43,436 bases of DNA from an uncultured Pelagibacteraceae bacterium (GTDB lineage Bacteria; Pseudomonadota; Alphaproteobacteria; Pelagibacterales; Pelagibacteraceae), in NCBI GenBank assembly GCA_902552705.1, contig CACDHZ010000006.1:1-43436 (forward strand). Reading direction: 5' to 3'. A program made the position numbers and the translations under genes. Positions 1-8,743 of the stretch are shown here, one piece after another. The notes beneath the pieces were generated by a model. It was not told the origin of the DNA, ran no database searches, and saw only the letters and a list, made by a program, of their open reading frames with translations. Numbering within the stretch: position 1 is the stretch's first letter; each line of letters starts with the position of its first letter.

Positions 1-677
1 AGTAGATAAGCTATAATTAACACAATATACTGTGCAACCTGTGTCCAAGTTACTCCTCTCATACCACCTAACATTGAACATAATAAGATACTTATTAATC
101 CAACATAAACTGCGTATTGGAATGGAATATCTAAAGCAACAGAAGCAATAGTTCCAGTCGCGTTAATTTGTGCAGTCACATAAGTAAATGAAGCAACAGT
201 TAATACTATTACCGCACTTAGTCTCGCTAAATTACCACCGTATCTTGTACCAATAAAATCTGGAACTGTGTAACAGCCAAATTTTCTTAGGTAAGGTGCT
301 AATAATGATGCAACTAACACATATCCACCAGTCCAACCAACAAGTAGTGCCATATAACCGTAACCTTTAAAGTAAATACCACCTGCCATTGCAACGAACG
401 ATGCACCAGACATCCAGTCTGCTGCTGTCGCCATTCCATTAAACACGGTTGGTACTTGTCTTCCAGCTACGTAATATGCGTCTGCTTGAGCTGTACGTGA
501 TAGATAACCAATTATAGCATAGATAGCCACTGTAAATGCTACAAAAGCGATACCAATCGCTTTAGCCGACATTCCAGCTTGTTCAGCAATTGCCATAATG
601 ATTATGAAACCTATGAATCCTCCAGTATAGATCCCATAAACTTTAGGCAAGTTGTCTATAAAATTACCTTTTATCAT
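1..677 (-). CDS. Sodium:solute symporter large subunit (ActP/SSS family), 3' end cut by window
   Basis: The reading frame starts at an ATG at 677 and runs off the left edge without a stop, giving 225 residues of the N-terminal half. After a short N-terminus it shows successive hydrophobic helices and the SSS-type stretch YLSRTAQADAYYVAGR, followed by GMATAADWMSGASF, which resembles the acetate permease ActP rather than the proline permease PutP. The ATG overlaps the stop of the upstream small subunit by one base (TAATG), and a GAGGAG ribosome site lies inside the end of that gene, so the two are translationally coupled. Family knowledge: large SSS subunits paired with DUF4212 proteins import acetate or other short monocarboxylates with sodium. 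The nearby acs supports an acetate-like substrate, but the substrate is inferred. Confidence 0.9.
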   Translation of the reverse strand, partial: MIKGNFIDNLPKVYGIYTGGFIGFIIIMAIAEQAGMSAKAIGIAFVAFTVAIYAIIGYLSRTAQADAYYVAGRQVPTVFNGMATAADWMSGASFVAMAGGIYFKGYGYMALLVGWTGGYVLVASLLAPYLRKFGCYTVPDFIGTRYGGNLARLSAVIVLTVASFTYVTAQINATGTIASVALDIPFQYAVYVGLISILLCSMLGGMRGVTWTQVAQYIVLIIAYL

Positions 678-937
678 TAATCGTCTCCTCTCTCACTGAA
701 GCCGAATTCTTCATCGATTTTTTCTTGTCTATTCGCAAACCAGAAAATTAGTATTACGAAAATTCCAAGAGATCCCTGACAAGTAAACCAATATGTCAGT
801 GGATAACCAAATGGTCCTGTAATCGATTCCATTTCTGCTCCAAAAAGGAAGATGCCCATTGAGAATACAAACCAAATTGCTAATGTAATAAATAGCAATG
901 CTCTGGTTTTTTCCCAGTGTTGTTCTTGTTTTGACAT
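677..937 (-). CDS. DUF4212 symporter small subunit
   Basis: An 86-residue protein with two predicted membrane helices (about residues 12-32 and 47-67) and the conserved PLTYWFTCQGSLGIFVI region typical of DUF4212, the putative sodium/solute symporter small subunit. A GGGAG ribosome site precedes the ATG. It overlaps the large subunit start by one base, so both are very likely made together as a two-component symporter in the inner membrane. The C-terminus is short, charged and probably cytoplasmic. Its biochemical role (assembly or stability of the transporter) is not established in the family, as far as I know. Confidence 0.9.
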   Translation of the reverse strand: MSKQEQHWEKTRALLFITLAIWFVFSMGIFLFGAEMESITGPFGYPLTYWFTCQGSLGIFVILIFWFANRQEKIDEEFGFSERGDD

Positions 938-1058
938 TTTTTACTCTCCCTATAGGTTAAAGAGAAGAACCATACATATAATGAGATGGAATGAAACCCC
1001 TAAAAATAGTACAATTAGACACATTTTTATAATATAATACAACCACAGGTAGTTAAAA

Positions 1059-1682
1059 ATGTTGAAATATAAATTGTCATGGAAAGATTTGACTTGGAAT
1101 GATTTTAAGATTTACCTTTTCGCGTTATTTAAGGCTTTTATCCCAAAGAAAAAAATTGAAACGTTAGATGACCTTGAGACTTTCATTCAGACCAAGTCGG
1201 CTTGGGTGTCCCAAGTTACACTTTATAGTTATTTAAAAACTAGAATGGGCACTAGGTACGTCCTTCATTTTGATAATGATGAATTTATGTCTTCTGTAAA
1301 TTTAGCTAAATGGAATATCTATGCAGTTGCTCTTCAAGATCTTACTTTTTTTGCATTTTCTCATTTAAAAGCAAATAATAATTATAATACAGTTGATAAA
1401 GCGAAAGAAATTTTTCTAAAAATTTTAGATGATGAAATATCAAATAAAATGCCACTAGATATTATTGATAAAGCAAAAAAAAATTTTGATGAAAGATTCC
1501 AAAAATTGAATTGGGAAATTTATTATAAAGAACTACCTTTTAATCCTAGTGCTTTATCTCTTTATGAATGGGCTCCAATATCTGATGAATTAAAAACTTT
1601 AGATCGAAAGATCGTCTTAAATTCAGTAATCTTAAAATGGGATGTTGTTAAAAAAGAATTTAGTGAAAGAATAAATTTTTAA
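1059..1682 (+). CDS. Conserved alphaproteobacterial protein of unknown function next to acetate genes
   Basis: A 207-residue soluble protein with no signal peptide and no catalytic motif that I recognise. It is rich in aromatic residues; its most conserved-looking part is residues 45-110, with [16 protein letters not shown] and [20 protein letters not shown] recall similar proteins beside acetate permease/acs genes in other alphaproteobacteria, sometimes loosely labelled esterase, but I see no GxSxG motif here and do not support that name. It is divergent from the symporter pair and convergent with acs, with both stop codons interlocked in a single TTAA (1679-1682). A role in acetate uptake or metabolism is inference from position only. 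Confidence 0.8.
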   Translation: MLKYKLSWKDLTWNDFKIYLFALFKAFIPKKKIETLDDLETFIQTKSAWVSQVTLYSYLKTRMGTRYVLHFDNDEFMSSVNLAKWNIYAVALQDLTFFAFSHLKANNNYNTVDKAKEIFLKILDDEISNKMPLDIIDKAKKNFDERFQKLNWEIYYKELPFNPSALSLYEWAPISDELKTLDRKIVLNSVILKWDVVKKEFSERINF

Positions 1683-3727
1683 ATATTTTTTCTATTATCA
1701 ATTAAACTTTGAACAACACTAGGATCTGCAAGTGTGGTTGTATCGCCTAATTGGTCATGTTCATTAGCTGCGATTTTTCTTAAAATTCTTCTCATAATTT
1801 TTCCCGATCTTGTTTTAGGTAGTCCAGGTGAAAAATGAATGATATCAGGTGTCGCCAGTGGTCCAATTTGTTTTCTTACCCATAGCTTTAATTCTCTTTC
1901 TAGATCTAAATTATCTTCTTCACCAACATTTAATGTTACATAACAATACAATCCGTTTCCCTTAATATCATGTGGATAACCCACGACAGCTGCCTCTGCT
2001 ACTTTGTCATGGGCAACAAAAGCACTTTCTATTTCTGCAGTACCAAGATTATGCCCTGAGACTATTATTACATCATCAACTCTTCCTGTAATCCAATAAT
2101 ATCCATCTTTATCTCTTTTCGCGCCATCACCTGTGAAATATTTTCCATTAAATTGAGAAAAGTAAGTATCTATAAATCTTTGATGATCACCGTAAACGCT
2201 TCTCATTTGTCCTGGCCAGGATTGTGAAATGCAGAGCCTACCTTCACCAGCACCTTTTATTTCTTTTCCATCTTTATTTACTATTGAAGGTTTAATTCCA
2301 TAAAAAGGTTTAGTAGCTGAACCAGGCTTTAAATTAATAGCTCCAGTTTGAGGACTAATTAAAATTCCACCAGTCTCTGTTTGCCACCAAGTATCGACAA
2401 TTGGACAATTTGAGTTTCCGACTGTTTTAAAATACCACATCCAAGCCTCGGGATTTATTGGTTCTCCAACTGTTCCTAATAACTTTAGAGATTTTCTAGA
2501 AGTCTTTTTTACTGGTTCATTTCCATCTCTCATTAAAGCTCTAATAGCAGTCGGTGCTGTGTAAAAAATATTTACTTTATATTTGTCAACAATTTGCCAC
2601 CATCTAGAATTATCTGGATAAGTTGGAATTCCTTCAAACATAATAGTGGTAGCTCCATTAGCTAGTGGTCCATAAATTATGTAGCTATGACCAGTTACCC
2701 ATCCAATATCTGCTGTACACCAGTAAATATCTTTTGGTTTATAATTAAAAATATATTGATGCGTCATCGATGCATATACCATATAGCCGCCAGTCGTATG
2801 CAACACACCTTTTGGCTTACCAGTCGAACCTGATGTATAAAGAATAAATAAAGGATCCTCAGCGTTCATTTCTTCTGGCTCACAAAAATTCGATGCATTT
2901 TTAATTAAATCCTCATACCAAACATCTCTCTCATCATTCCAATCAATTGAATTGCCAGTCCTTTTAACAACTATACATTTTTTAACATTAGGACATTTCA
3001 ATAAAGCTTCATCAGTAATTTCTTTTAAAGGAATAGTTTTTCCTCCTCTTACACCTTCATCAGCTGTTATAATATATTCTGACTCACAATCGTTAATTCT
3101 TCCAGAAATAGAGTCAGCAGAAAATCCACCAAATATAATTGAATGAATTGCACCAATTCTAGCGCAAGCTAACATTGTTATAGCTAACTCCGGAATCATT
3201 GTTAGATAAATTGTGACTCTGTCTCCTTTTTTAATGCCTAAACTTTTTAGTCCATTAGCAGCTTTTGAAACTTCTTTAGATAATTGTTGATAAGATATTT
3301 TTCGTGAGTCTTTTGGGTCATCACCAACCCAGATAATTGCAGTTTTATCTTTTTTATCTTTAAGATGGCGGTCTATACAGTTTGCAGAAGCATTTAAAGT
3401 TCCGTCTTCATACCATTTAATTCTAACTTCTGTATTACTATATTTTATATCTTTAATTTTTTTGTAAGGTTTAATCCAGGTAATTCTTTTCCCCTCCTTT
3501 TTCCAAAACTCATTATTATTTTTTATAGAGTCAGAATATTTTTTTTGATAGCGAGCCTTATTTACTAAAGCATTTTTTACCCATTCTGGTCGAGTTTTAA
3601 AAATTAATTCCTTATCGTCGTTTATTTTATCATTAGATTTAATTTTTCTTGAAACTTTTTTTCTTCTCGATTTAGCTTTTCTTGAAACTTTTTTTCTTCT
3701 CGATTTTTTTTTATTTTTTTTTGGCAT
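1679..3727 (-). CDS. acs: Acetyl-CoA synthetase (AMP-forming) with basic N-terminal extension
   Basis: About 682 residues; acetate + ATP + CoA gives acetyl-CoA, AMP and PPi. Visible motifs are the adenylation P-loop [12 protein letters not shown] near residue 295, the WWQTETGG region, the [17 protein letters not shown] hinge/C-terminal domain, and [11 protein letters not shown], whose Lys (about 643) is the residue regulated by reversible acetylation in this family. The ATG at 3727 is preferred to an overlapping TTG at 3730; it lies 3 bases after the stop of the EVE-domain gene. The first 30 residues are an unusual Lys/Arg-rich segment with a duplicated SRRKKVSRK unit, ahead of the normal family start (around [10 protein letters not shown]). 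No internal Met offers a later start. It is last in the operon tsaD-DUF4396-EVE-acs. Confidence 0.97.
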   Translation of the reverse strand: MPKKNKKKSRRKKVSRKAKSRRKKVSRKIKSNDKINDDKELIFKTRPEWVKNALVNKARYQKKYSDSIKNNNEFWKKEGKRITWIKPYKKIKDIKYSNTEVRIKWYEDGTLNASANCIDRHLKDKKDKTAIIWVGDDPKDSRKISYQQLSKEVSKAANGLKSLGIKKGDRVTIYLTMIPELAITMLACARIGAIHSIIFGGFSADSISGRINDCESEYIITADEGVRGGKTIPLKEITDEALLKCPNVKKCIVVKRTGNSIDWNDERDVWYEDLIKNASNFCEPEEMNAEDPLFILYTSGSTGKPKGVLHTTGGYMVYASMTHQYIFNYKPKDIYWCTADIGWVTGHSYIIYGPLANGATTIMFEGIPTYPDNSRWWQIVDKYKVNIFYTAPTAIRALMRDGNEPVKKTSRKSLKLLGTVGEPINPEAWMWYFKTVGNSNCPIVDTWWQTETGGILISPQTGAINLKPGSATKPFYGIKPSIVNKDGKEIKGAGEGRLCISQSWPGQMRSVYGDHQRFIDTYFSQFNGKYFTGDGAKRDKDGYYWITGRVDDVIIVSGHNLGTAEIESAFVAHDKVAEAAVVGYPHDIKGNGLYCYVTLNVGEEDNLDLERELKLWVRKQIGPLATPDIIHFSPGLPKTRSGKIMRRILRKIAANEHDQLGDTTTLADPSVVQSLIDNRKNI
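3644..3706 (-). repeat. Direct repeat (2 x 30 nt, 33-nt period) inside the acs 5' end
   Basis: Two identical 30-nt copies at 3644-3673 and 3677-3706, separated by 3 bases, encode a repeated 11-residue unit ([10 protein letters not shown] plus A or I) in the N-terminal extension of Acs. The in-frame period and nucleotide identity point to a recent tandem duplication in coding sequence. Confidence 0.9.
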
Positions 3728-3730
3728 CAA

Positions 3731-4144
3731 TTAAATATTACCCATGTTATTTAAAATTTTCCAGCTTTTAGAATCTATTGGCATAACTGATAATCTGCTT
3801 TGTTTTATAAGGGATAAATGCCTTAAAGACTTAATTTTCTTGATTTCTTCGAGAGTAATATTTTTTTTTAATTTTTCTTTAAATTTAACTTGTACGGCAA
3901 CAAAGCGTTTATTCTTGTCGGTTAAATCTATAAAAGCTTCCTTAATAACCTCTACAATACCAACAATTTCTTTACCAATATTTGAGTGATAAAAAAAGCA
4001 AAGGTCACCTTTTCTCATTGCTTTTAAATTTTTGGCAGCTTGATAGTTTCTGACTCCGTCCCAGGTTGCACCCTTCGATCCGGCTTTTTTTTGTTGATCG
4101 ATTGACCAAACATCAGGCTCCGATTTAAGTAACCAATAATTCAT
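3731..4144 (-). CDS. EVE domain-containing protein
   Basis: 137 residues starting MNYWLLKSEPDVWS, the hallmark opening of EVE-domain proteins (thymocyte nuclear protein 1 family), followed by WDGVRNYQAAKNL and GDLCFFYHSN. EVE domains are PUA-like folds that bind modified bases in nucleic acids; the specific ligand here is unknown. The whole protein is a single domain of normal length. Its start abuts the stop of the DUF4396 gene and its stop lies 3 bases from the acs ATG, so it belongs to the tsaD-to-acs operon. I recall an EVE gene upstream of acs in other alphaproteobacteria, which supports a conserved linkage rather than chance. Confidence 0.9.
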   Translation of the reverse strand: MNYWLLKSEPDVWSIDQQKKAGSKGATWDGVRNYQAAKNLKAMRKGDLCFFYHSNIGKEIVGIVEVIKEAFIDLTDKNKRFVAVQVKFKEKLKKNITLEEIKKIKSLRHLSLIKQSRLSVMPIDSKSWKILNNMGNI

Positions 4145-4588
4145 TTAATGACAAGATTGATTATGTTTTTTTAATCTCCAATAATTATAAGGCCATGGAG
4201 TTAAAAAACCAACCACTAACATTATGGGAACAATCCACCAATTTAATATGGCCCCACCGGTTAAAAAATAATCTGTCATGTTCATTGTAATCTCCATACT
4301 TATCATAGAAATAAAACTCATTCCCATAGCAGTTTTTAATGATTTTATTAATGGAATTTTTTGTTTAATTAGAATTATTGTTTCTAAAATAATACTGGTT
4401 ATCAAACCATTTATAATTGCTAAAATCATAATACTTAAAGTAGGAAATGGAATTTTTGTTAATTGAAAAAACAATATTGTACCAAAATCACCAATTGCAC
4501 ATCCAAGCAAACACCAGGCAGTATTTTTTGCACTTTTTTTCCAAGTATCTTTACATGACCAACTAAAATTTATTGCTTCAGAACTCAT
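4145..4588 (-). CDS. DUF4396 membrane protein
   Basis: 147 residues with about four hydrophobic helices and the C-terminal TPWPYNYWRLKK signature that I associate with DUF4396 proteins. Two glycine-containing helices (about residues 25-45 and 55-75) and a Met-rich helix (MGMSFISMISMEITMNMTDY) are visible. The C-terminus ends HNQSCH, a possible metal-binding tail, though this is speculative. The stop immediately precedes the EVE gene start and the gene lies 18 bases after tsaD. Function is unknown; some relatives are annotated as copper-related, which I cannot confirm from sequence. Confidence 0.75.
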   Translation of the reverse strand: MSSEAINFSWSCKDTWKKSAKNTAWCLLGCAIGDFGTILFFQLTKIPFPTLSIMILAIINGLITSIILETIILIKQKIPLIKSLKTAMGMSFISMISMEITMNMTDYFLTGGAILNWWIVPIMLVVGFLTPWPYNYWRLKKHNQSCH

Positions 4589-4606
4589 TGGATAACAAAT
4601 ATTTCA

Positions 4607-5680
4607 TTAAAGTTTTACTCCTGCACCCTTTAAATATTGGGCATCTTTATCGAGTGGCCATCGTGGTTTAGCAGGATAATCTAAATTACTAAATTGATTT
4701 AATTTGAATTTTTCTAAACCAACCATTGCAATCATTGCAGCATTATCACCACAAAGACTTGTTGCCGGAAATATAGCTTCAAATTTTTCTTCATGACAAA
4801 GTTTTTCCAATACTTTTCTTATATTTTTATTAGCTGCCACACCACCTGCAACTACAAATTTATTGTGATTTGTATTATTATTTTTTTTGAATTCTTCAAA
4901 AGCAATTTTGCTTTTCTTATATAAAATTTCCTCAACAGTTTTTTGAAATGATGCAGCTAAGTCATATTTTTCTTGTTCTGTTTTTATTTGTTTTGAAATT
5001 TTTAAAACTGCAGTTTTTAGGCCAGCAAAAGAAAGATTACACCCTCCTTTATGAAAAATTGGTTTAGGTAATTTGTACTTTTCATGATTTCCCTTTTTTG
5101 CATAATTCTCAATTTGTGGCCCACCAGGAAATTCTATTCCAATTAATTTAGCAGTTTTGTCGAAAGCTTCACCAACAGCATCATCTATTGTAGTGCCCAA
5201 TCTCTTGTAATCTCCTAAATTTTTAACATTTAAAAACTGAGTATGCCCACCCGATATAAGAAGCAAAAGATAAGGATAGTTTAAGTTTGAATTTAATTTT
5301 GGACTTAGAGCATGACCTTCAAGATGATTTACAGCAATAAAAGGTTTATTCATTGATGATGCTATTGCTTTTCCAAAACTTAAACCTACTGACAAGCAAA
5401 CTATAAGACCTGGACCAGCAGTTGATGCAACTGCATCTAAATCTTCTATTTTAATTCCGCTATCATCAATGGCTTTTTTTGTAATCAAATCAATTTTTTC
5501 TATATGAGATCTGGCTGCTAATTCGGGTACTACACCCCCGAATTCTTTATGGACATCAATTTGGCTAGAAACAATATTTGATAAAATTACTGGAAAACCT
5601 TGTTCATTTTCCGTTATAACTGAAGCTGCAGTCTCATCACAGCTTGTTTCAATTCCTAAAATTAAAGGTTTTTTTTTCAT
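4607..5680 (-). CDS. tsaD: tRNA threonylcarbamoyladenosine modification protein TsaD
   Basis: 357 residues, full length. It shows the ASKHA-type GIETSCDETAAS start, the metal-binding NHLEGH motif (His119 and His123), ISGGHTQ, DDAVGEAFDK and the AGGVAANKNIR segment near the C-terminus. TsaD transfers the threonylcarbamoyl group from threonylcarbamoyl-AMP onto A37 of ANN-decoding tRNAs, together with TsaB and TsaE, which are not in this window. It is the first gene of the leftward operon and is divergent from hemC across a 59-bp AT-rich spacer that must hold both promoters. This hemC/tsaD divergence is common in alphaproteobacteria. Confidence 0.98.
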   Translation of the reverse strand: MKKKPLILGIETSCDETAASVITENEQGFPVILSNIVSSQIDVHKEFGGVVPELAARSHIEKIDLITKKAIDDSGIKIEDLDAVASTAGPGLIVCLSVGLSFGKAIASSMNKPFIAVNHLEGHALSPKLNSNLNYPYLLLLISGGHTQFLNVKNLGDYKRLGTTIDDAVGEAFDKTAKLIGIEFPGGPQIENYAKKGNHEKYKLPKPIFHKGGCNLSFAGLKTAVLKISKQIKTEQEKYDLAASFQKTVEEILYKKSKIAFEEFKKNNNTNHNKFVVAGGVAANKNIRKVLEKLCHEEKFEAIFPATSLCGDNAAMIAMVGLEKFKLNQFSNLDYPAKPRWPLDKDAQYLKGAGVKL

Positions 5681-5739
5681 TAAATTAATTTTTATTAATA
5701 ATACAATCTCAATATAAATATTAATTATAATGTAATTAA

Positions 5740-6660
5740 ATGAAAAATAAAAAAATTATTATAGGTTCAAGAGGAAGTAAATTAGCACTTATTTATGCCA
5801 ATAAAGCAAAGGATAAGATAATTCAAAATACCAGCTTGGAAGAAAACAATATAATTATAAAAAAAATAGTTACAGAAGGAGATCAAGTTAAAGACTCAAG
5901 ATTATCAGATGTTGGTGGAAAGGGATTATTTTCAAATTATATTGAAAAAGAGCTTATGGAAAATAAGATTGATATTGCTGTCCACGCTCTGAAAGATATG
6001 CCAGCAAAAGAGACCGATGGTTTGAGAGTAGATACCTTTTTGGAACGAAATGATCCTAGAGAAGTTTTAATCTCTAAAGAGAAAAAGAAACTAAGAGATT
6101 TAAAAGCTGGTTCAGTTATCGGTACTTCTTCCTACAGAAGAGATTTTCAAATCCAAAGAATTAGATCTGATGTTAATTGTCAACTTGTAAGAGGAAATGT
6201 AGATACAAGAATAAAAAAATTAAATGATGGATTATATGATGCGTTAATCCTATCTTGTGCTGGTATGAAATCTTTAAAATTAGATGATAAAATAACGGAG
6301 ATTTTTTCAGCTCAAGATATAATTCCAAGTGCTGGACAAGGAATTATAACACTTCAGTGTCGTAACGATGATAGTGAGATTATTTCTATTTTAGAAAAGA
6401 TAAATCATTACGAGACTTACCAAAAAGCTCAAGCCGAAAGGAGTGTTTTAAAAGTTTTAGAAGGTGATTGTGAAACAGCTGTTGGAGTTCATGCTTTAAT
6501 AAAAGAAGATAAAATAATTTTAGAGGCAGAGCTTTTTTCTTTAGATGGAACAAAAAGATTTTATGAAAAAAAATCTTTAAAAATAGAAAATGCAAAAGAA
6601 CTTGGTGAAGAAGTAGGAGAGATATTAAAAAAAAAATCAAATAATTCTTATAAAAAATAG
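5740..6660 (+). CDS. hemC: Porphobilinogen deaminase (hydroxymethylbilane synthase)
   Basis: 306 residues. It polymerises four porphobilinogen units to hydroxymethylbilane in tetrapyrrole synthesis. Visible features are the GSRGSKLALI start, KDMPA, the GTSSYRR segment and the dipyrromethane-cofactor attachment site LEGDCETAVGVHA (Cys244). The family loop is usually LEGGC, so Asp replaces Gly here without touching the Cys. It is followed after one base by hemD, giving the committed heme branch in order. The genes downstream (mscS, yggT, folD) continue in the same direction with minimal gaps. Confidence 0.97.
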   Translation: MKNKKIIIGSRGSKLALIYANKAKDKIIQNTSLEENNIIIKKIVTEGDQVKDSRLSDVGGKGLFSNYIEKELMENKIDIAVHALKDMPAKETDGLRVDTFLERNDPREVLISKEKKKLRDLKAGSVIGTSSYRRDFQIQRIRSDVNCQLVRGNVDTRIKKLNDGLYDALILSCAGMKSLKLDDKITEIFSAQDIIPSAGQGIITLQCRNDDSEIISILEKINHYETYQKAQAERSVLKVLEGDCETAVGVHALIKEDKIILEAELFSLDGTKRFYEKKSLKIENAKELGEEVGEILKKKSNNSYKK

Positions 6661-6661
6661 T

Positions 6662-7360
6662 ATGCATATTTTATTAACTAGACCATTAGAAGATAGTTCT
6701 GAAATGATATTAAAATTTAAATCATTAGGCCATCAAGTTTCCCATCTTCCTTTAATAAAAATTTTACCTTTAAAACATGAAGAAACTGATAGTTCATTTT
6801 ATAAAGGAATTATCTTTACAAGTGCAAATGCTGTTAAATATTTAGATTTAAAAAATATTGATAAAAAGATTTTATGTTTTTGTGTTGGAAGCGCTACAGA
6901 AAAAAAAGCTAGAAGTATTGGTTTTCAAAATGTAATTGCGGCAGATGGAAATGTTTCTAATTTAAAGGAATTAATTTTACAGAATTTTGACCCAAAGTAT
7001 GGCAAATTAGTTTACATAAGTGGCGAATTCATTTCTGATGATCTTGATCATCAACTTACTAAAGCAGGCTATACTATTCAAAGAATAGTAAATTACAAAA
7101 CTGTTCATAATAAAAGTTTCGATAAAAATTTTATTAAAGAACTTAAGGTTAGAATGCCTGATATAGTTTTTATATATTCACAAAATAGCGCTTTAAGTTT
7201 TTTGGATTTTATTAAGATTCATCAAACTGAAAGCCTTTGGATGAACACAAATTTGATGTGTATTGGTGAAAAAACATCGTCAATATTGAACGAAATTAAG
7301 TGGAAAAAAATTTTTCTTTTTAATCCTGGAGAAGAAGAATTTTTGTTATATAAAATTTAA
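6662..7360 (+). CDS. hemD: Uroporphyrinogen-III synthase
   Basis: 232 residues starting MHILLTRPLEDS, the usual HemD opening, with the two-domain pattern IIFTSANAVKYL (about residue 55) and CVGSATEKKA (about 75), then VYISGEFISDDL and the late IGEKTSSILNE. HemD cyclises hydroxymethylbilane with inversion of ring D. Sequence conservation in this family is low, so the placement directly after hemC is important supporting evidence. Length is slightly short for the family (about 240-260). Confidence 0.93.
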   Translation: MHILLTRPLEDSSEMILKFKSLGHQVSHLPLIKILPLKHEETDSSFYKGIIFTSANAVKYLDLKNIDKKILCFCVGSATEKKARSIGFQNVIAADGNVSNLKELILQNFDPKYGKLVYISGEFISDDLDHQLTKAGYTIQRIVNYKTVHNKSFDKNFIKELKVRMPDIVFIYSQNSALSFLDFIKIHQTESLWMNTNLMCIGEKTSSILNEIKWKKIFLFNPGEEEFLLYKI

Positions 7361-7362
7361 TT

Positions 7363-8448
7363 ATGGAATTATTTAATAATTTTTCAGACGTCTTTTTATC
7401 CGTTTGGAATAAAGGAATTTTAGGTGTAGATATTTTTCAAATTTTAATTGGAATTGGAATTTTTTTAATCTTCCTTATTTTTAGAGGATTAATAAGTAAA
7501 CTTATTATTAAGAAACTGGAAGTTATTTCAAAACGAACTACTAACAAATTAGACGATACATTCGTAAATGCATTAATTGGACCTGCAAGATTTTTACCAA
7601 TAGTTTTAGGTTTTTTTATTGCAAGTTATTATATGACTTTTTCGGTAGAAGGCAGGGAAGTTGTAGACACAATCAATAGAACTTTAATTACTATTTTAAT
7701 CTTTTGGGTTATTCACCAAATTATAGAACCAATTTCTTATATTCTGAGTGGACTCGATAAACTTTTAACTAGAGAATTGATTGGTTGGATTATTAAATCT
7801 TTAAAAATTCTTATATTTATTTTAGGTCTTGCTGCTGTTTTAGAGTTATGGGGAATTAAAATTGGACCAATTATAGCTGGATTGGGTTTATTTGGTGTAG
7901 CAGTTGCTTTGGGTGCTCAAGATTTATTTAAAAATTTAATTTCAGGAATTTTAGTTTTAGTTGAAAAGAGATTTAAGATTGGTGACTGGATTTTAGTTGA
8001 AGGAATTATTGAGGGTATAGTTGAAAAAATTGGATTTCGATCAACAACAATAAGAAAATTTGATAAGTCATTAGCAATTATTCCAAATTTTCAATTTGCT
8101 GAAAATGCAGTTGTTAATGTTAGTGAGACTTCTAATTGGTTAATTAGTTGGGTTATTACTTTACAATACGACACTACTGTTGAACAATTAAAAACTATTA
8201 GAGATCAAATAGAAGATCATATAAAAAAAAGTGAGGATTTTAATAAAAGTATAGGTTTAGCAGTTAGAGTTGATAAATTTTCTGATAGCTCTATCGATAT
8301 GTATGTACGTTGTTTTACTAACTCAGATAGTTGGAATGAATGGCTTTCAATAAAAGAAAAATTAGCTATTGAAATAAAACAGATAGTTGAAAAAAATAAA
8401 GCGTCATTCGCTTTTCCGAGCTCTTCAATTTATATTGAAAAAAAATGA
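7363..8448 (+). CDS. MscS-type mechanosensitive ion channel
   Basis: 361 residues. It has four or so N-terminal membrane helices, then the pore helix and beta domain: GLFGVAVALGAQDLFKNLISG (TM3 and its amphipathic extension, with the Gly/Ala packing pattern), KRFKIGDWI and GIVEKIGFRSTTIRKFDKSLAIIPN. These are the diagnostic MscS core segments. The protein opens under membrane tension to release solutes on osmotic downshock. It starts 2 bases after hemD and overlaps yggT by 4 bases (ATGA), so it sits within the hemC operon. Confidence 0.94.
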   Translation: MELFNNFSDVFLSVWNKGILGVDIFQILIGIGIFLIFLIFRGLISKLIIKKLEVISKRTTNKLDDTFVNALIGPARFLPIVLGFFIASYYMTFSVEGREVVDTINRTLITILIFWVIHQIIEPISYILSGLDKLLTRELIGWIIKSLKILIFILGLAAVLELWGIKIGPIIAGLGLFGVAVALGAQDLFKNLISGILVLVEKRFKIGDWILVEGIIEGIVEKIGFRSTTIRKFDKSLAIIPNFQFAENAVVNVSETSNWLISWVITLQYDTTVEQLKTIRDQIEDHIKKSEDFNKSIGLAVRVDKFSDSSIDMYVRCFTNSDSWNEWLSIKEKLAIEIKQIVEKNKASFAFPSSSIYIEKK

Positions 8449-8735
8449 TCGCAATTTTTTATCTGATTTTACAAATATTAAAACTTTATTCCTATGTAGT
8501 AATTGCCAATGTAATTGTAAGTTGGTTAGTTGCATTTAATGTTTTAAATACTCAAAATAGATTTGTTTATTCTATTTTAGAATTAACATATCGTTTGACA
8601 GATCCAATTTTAAATAAAATAAGACACTTTTTACCTAATCTGGGTAGTTTAGATATTTCACCAGTGATATTACTTTTGTTGATTTGGTTTGTAGAAATGT
8701 GTATGAAATTGTACATAGCACCAATGATATTTTAG
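8445..8735 (+). CDS. YggT family membrane protein
   Basis: 96 residues with two hydrophobic blocks (about 3-25 and 65-90) and the family motifs VIVSWLVAFNV and YRLTDPILNKIRHFLPNLGSLDISPV. YggT proteins are small integral membrane proteins linked to cell shape, division or osmotic behaviour; no enzymatic function is known. It overlaps the mscS end by four bases and is followed by folD after 8 bases. Confidence 0.92.
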   Translation: MIAIFYLILQILKLYSYVVIANVIVSWLVAFNVLNTQNRFVYSILELTYRLTDPILNKIRHFLPNLGSLDISPVILLLLIWFVEMCMKLYIAPMIF

Positions 8736-8743
8736 TCTTACTT

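Noticed and set aside
852..1037. 61-codon frame between DUF4212 and the unknown gene
   Set aside because: It runs antisense into DUF4212, and no family or ribosome site supports it.
6386..6667. 93-codon leftward frame, Leu/Phe-rich, looking like a membrane protein
   Set aside because: It is antisense to the end of hemC; the hydrophobicity comes from Lys/Glu codons read backward.
8684..8743. Upstream start for folD
   Set aside because: It lies in yggT and adds residues not found in FolD; the ATG at 8744 gives the family N-terminus.
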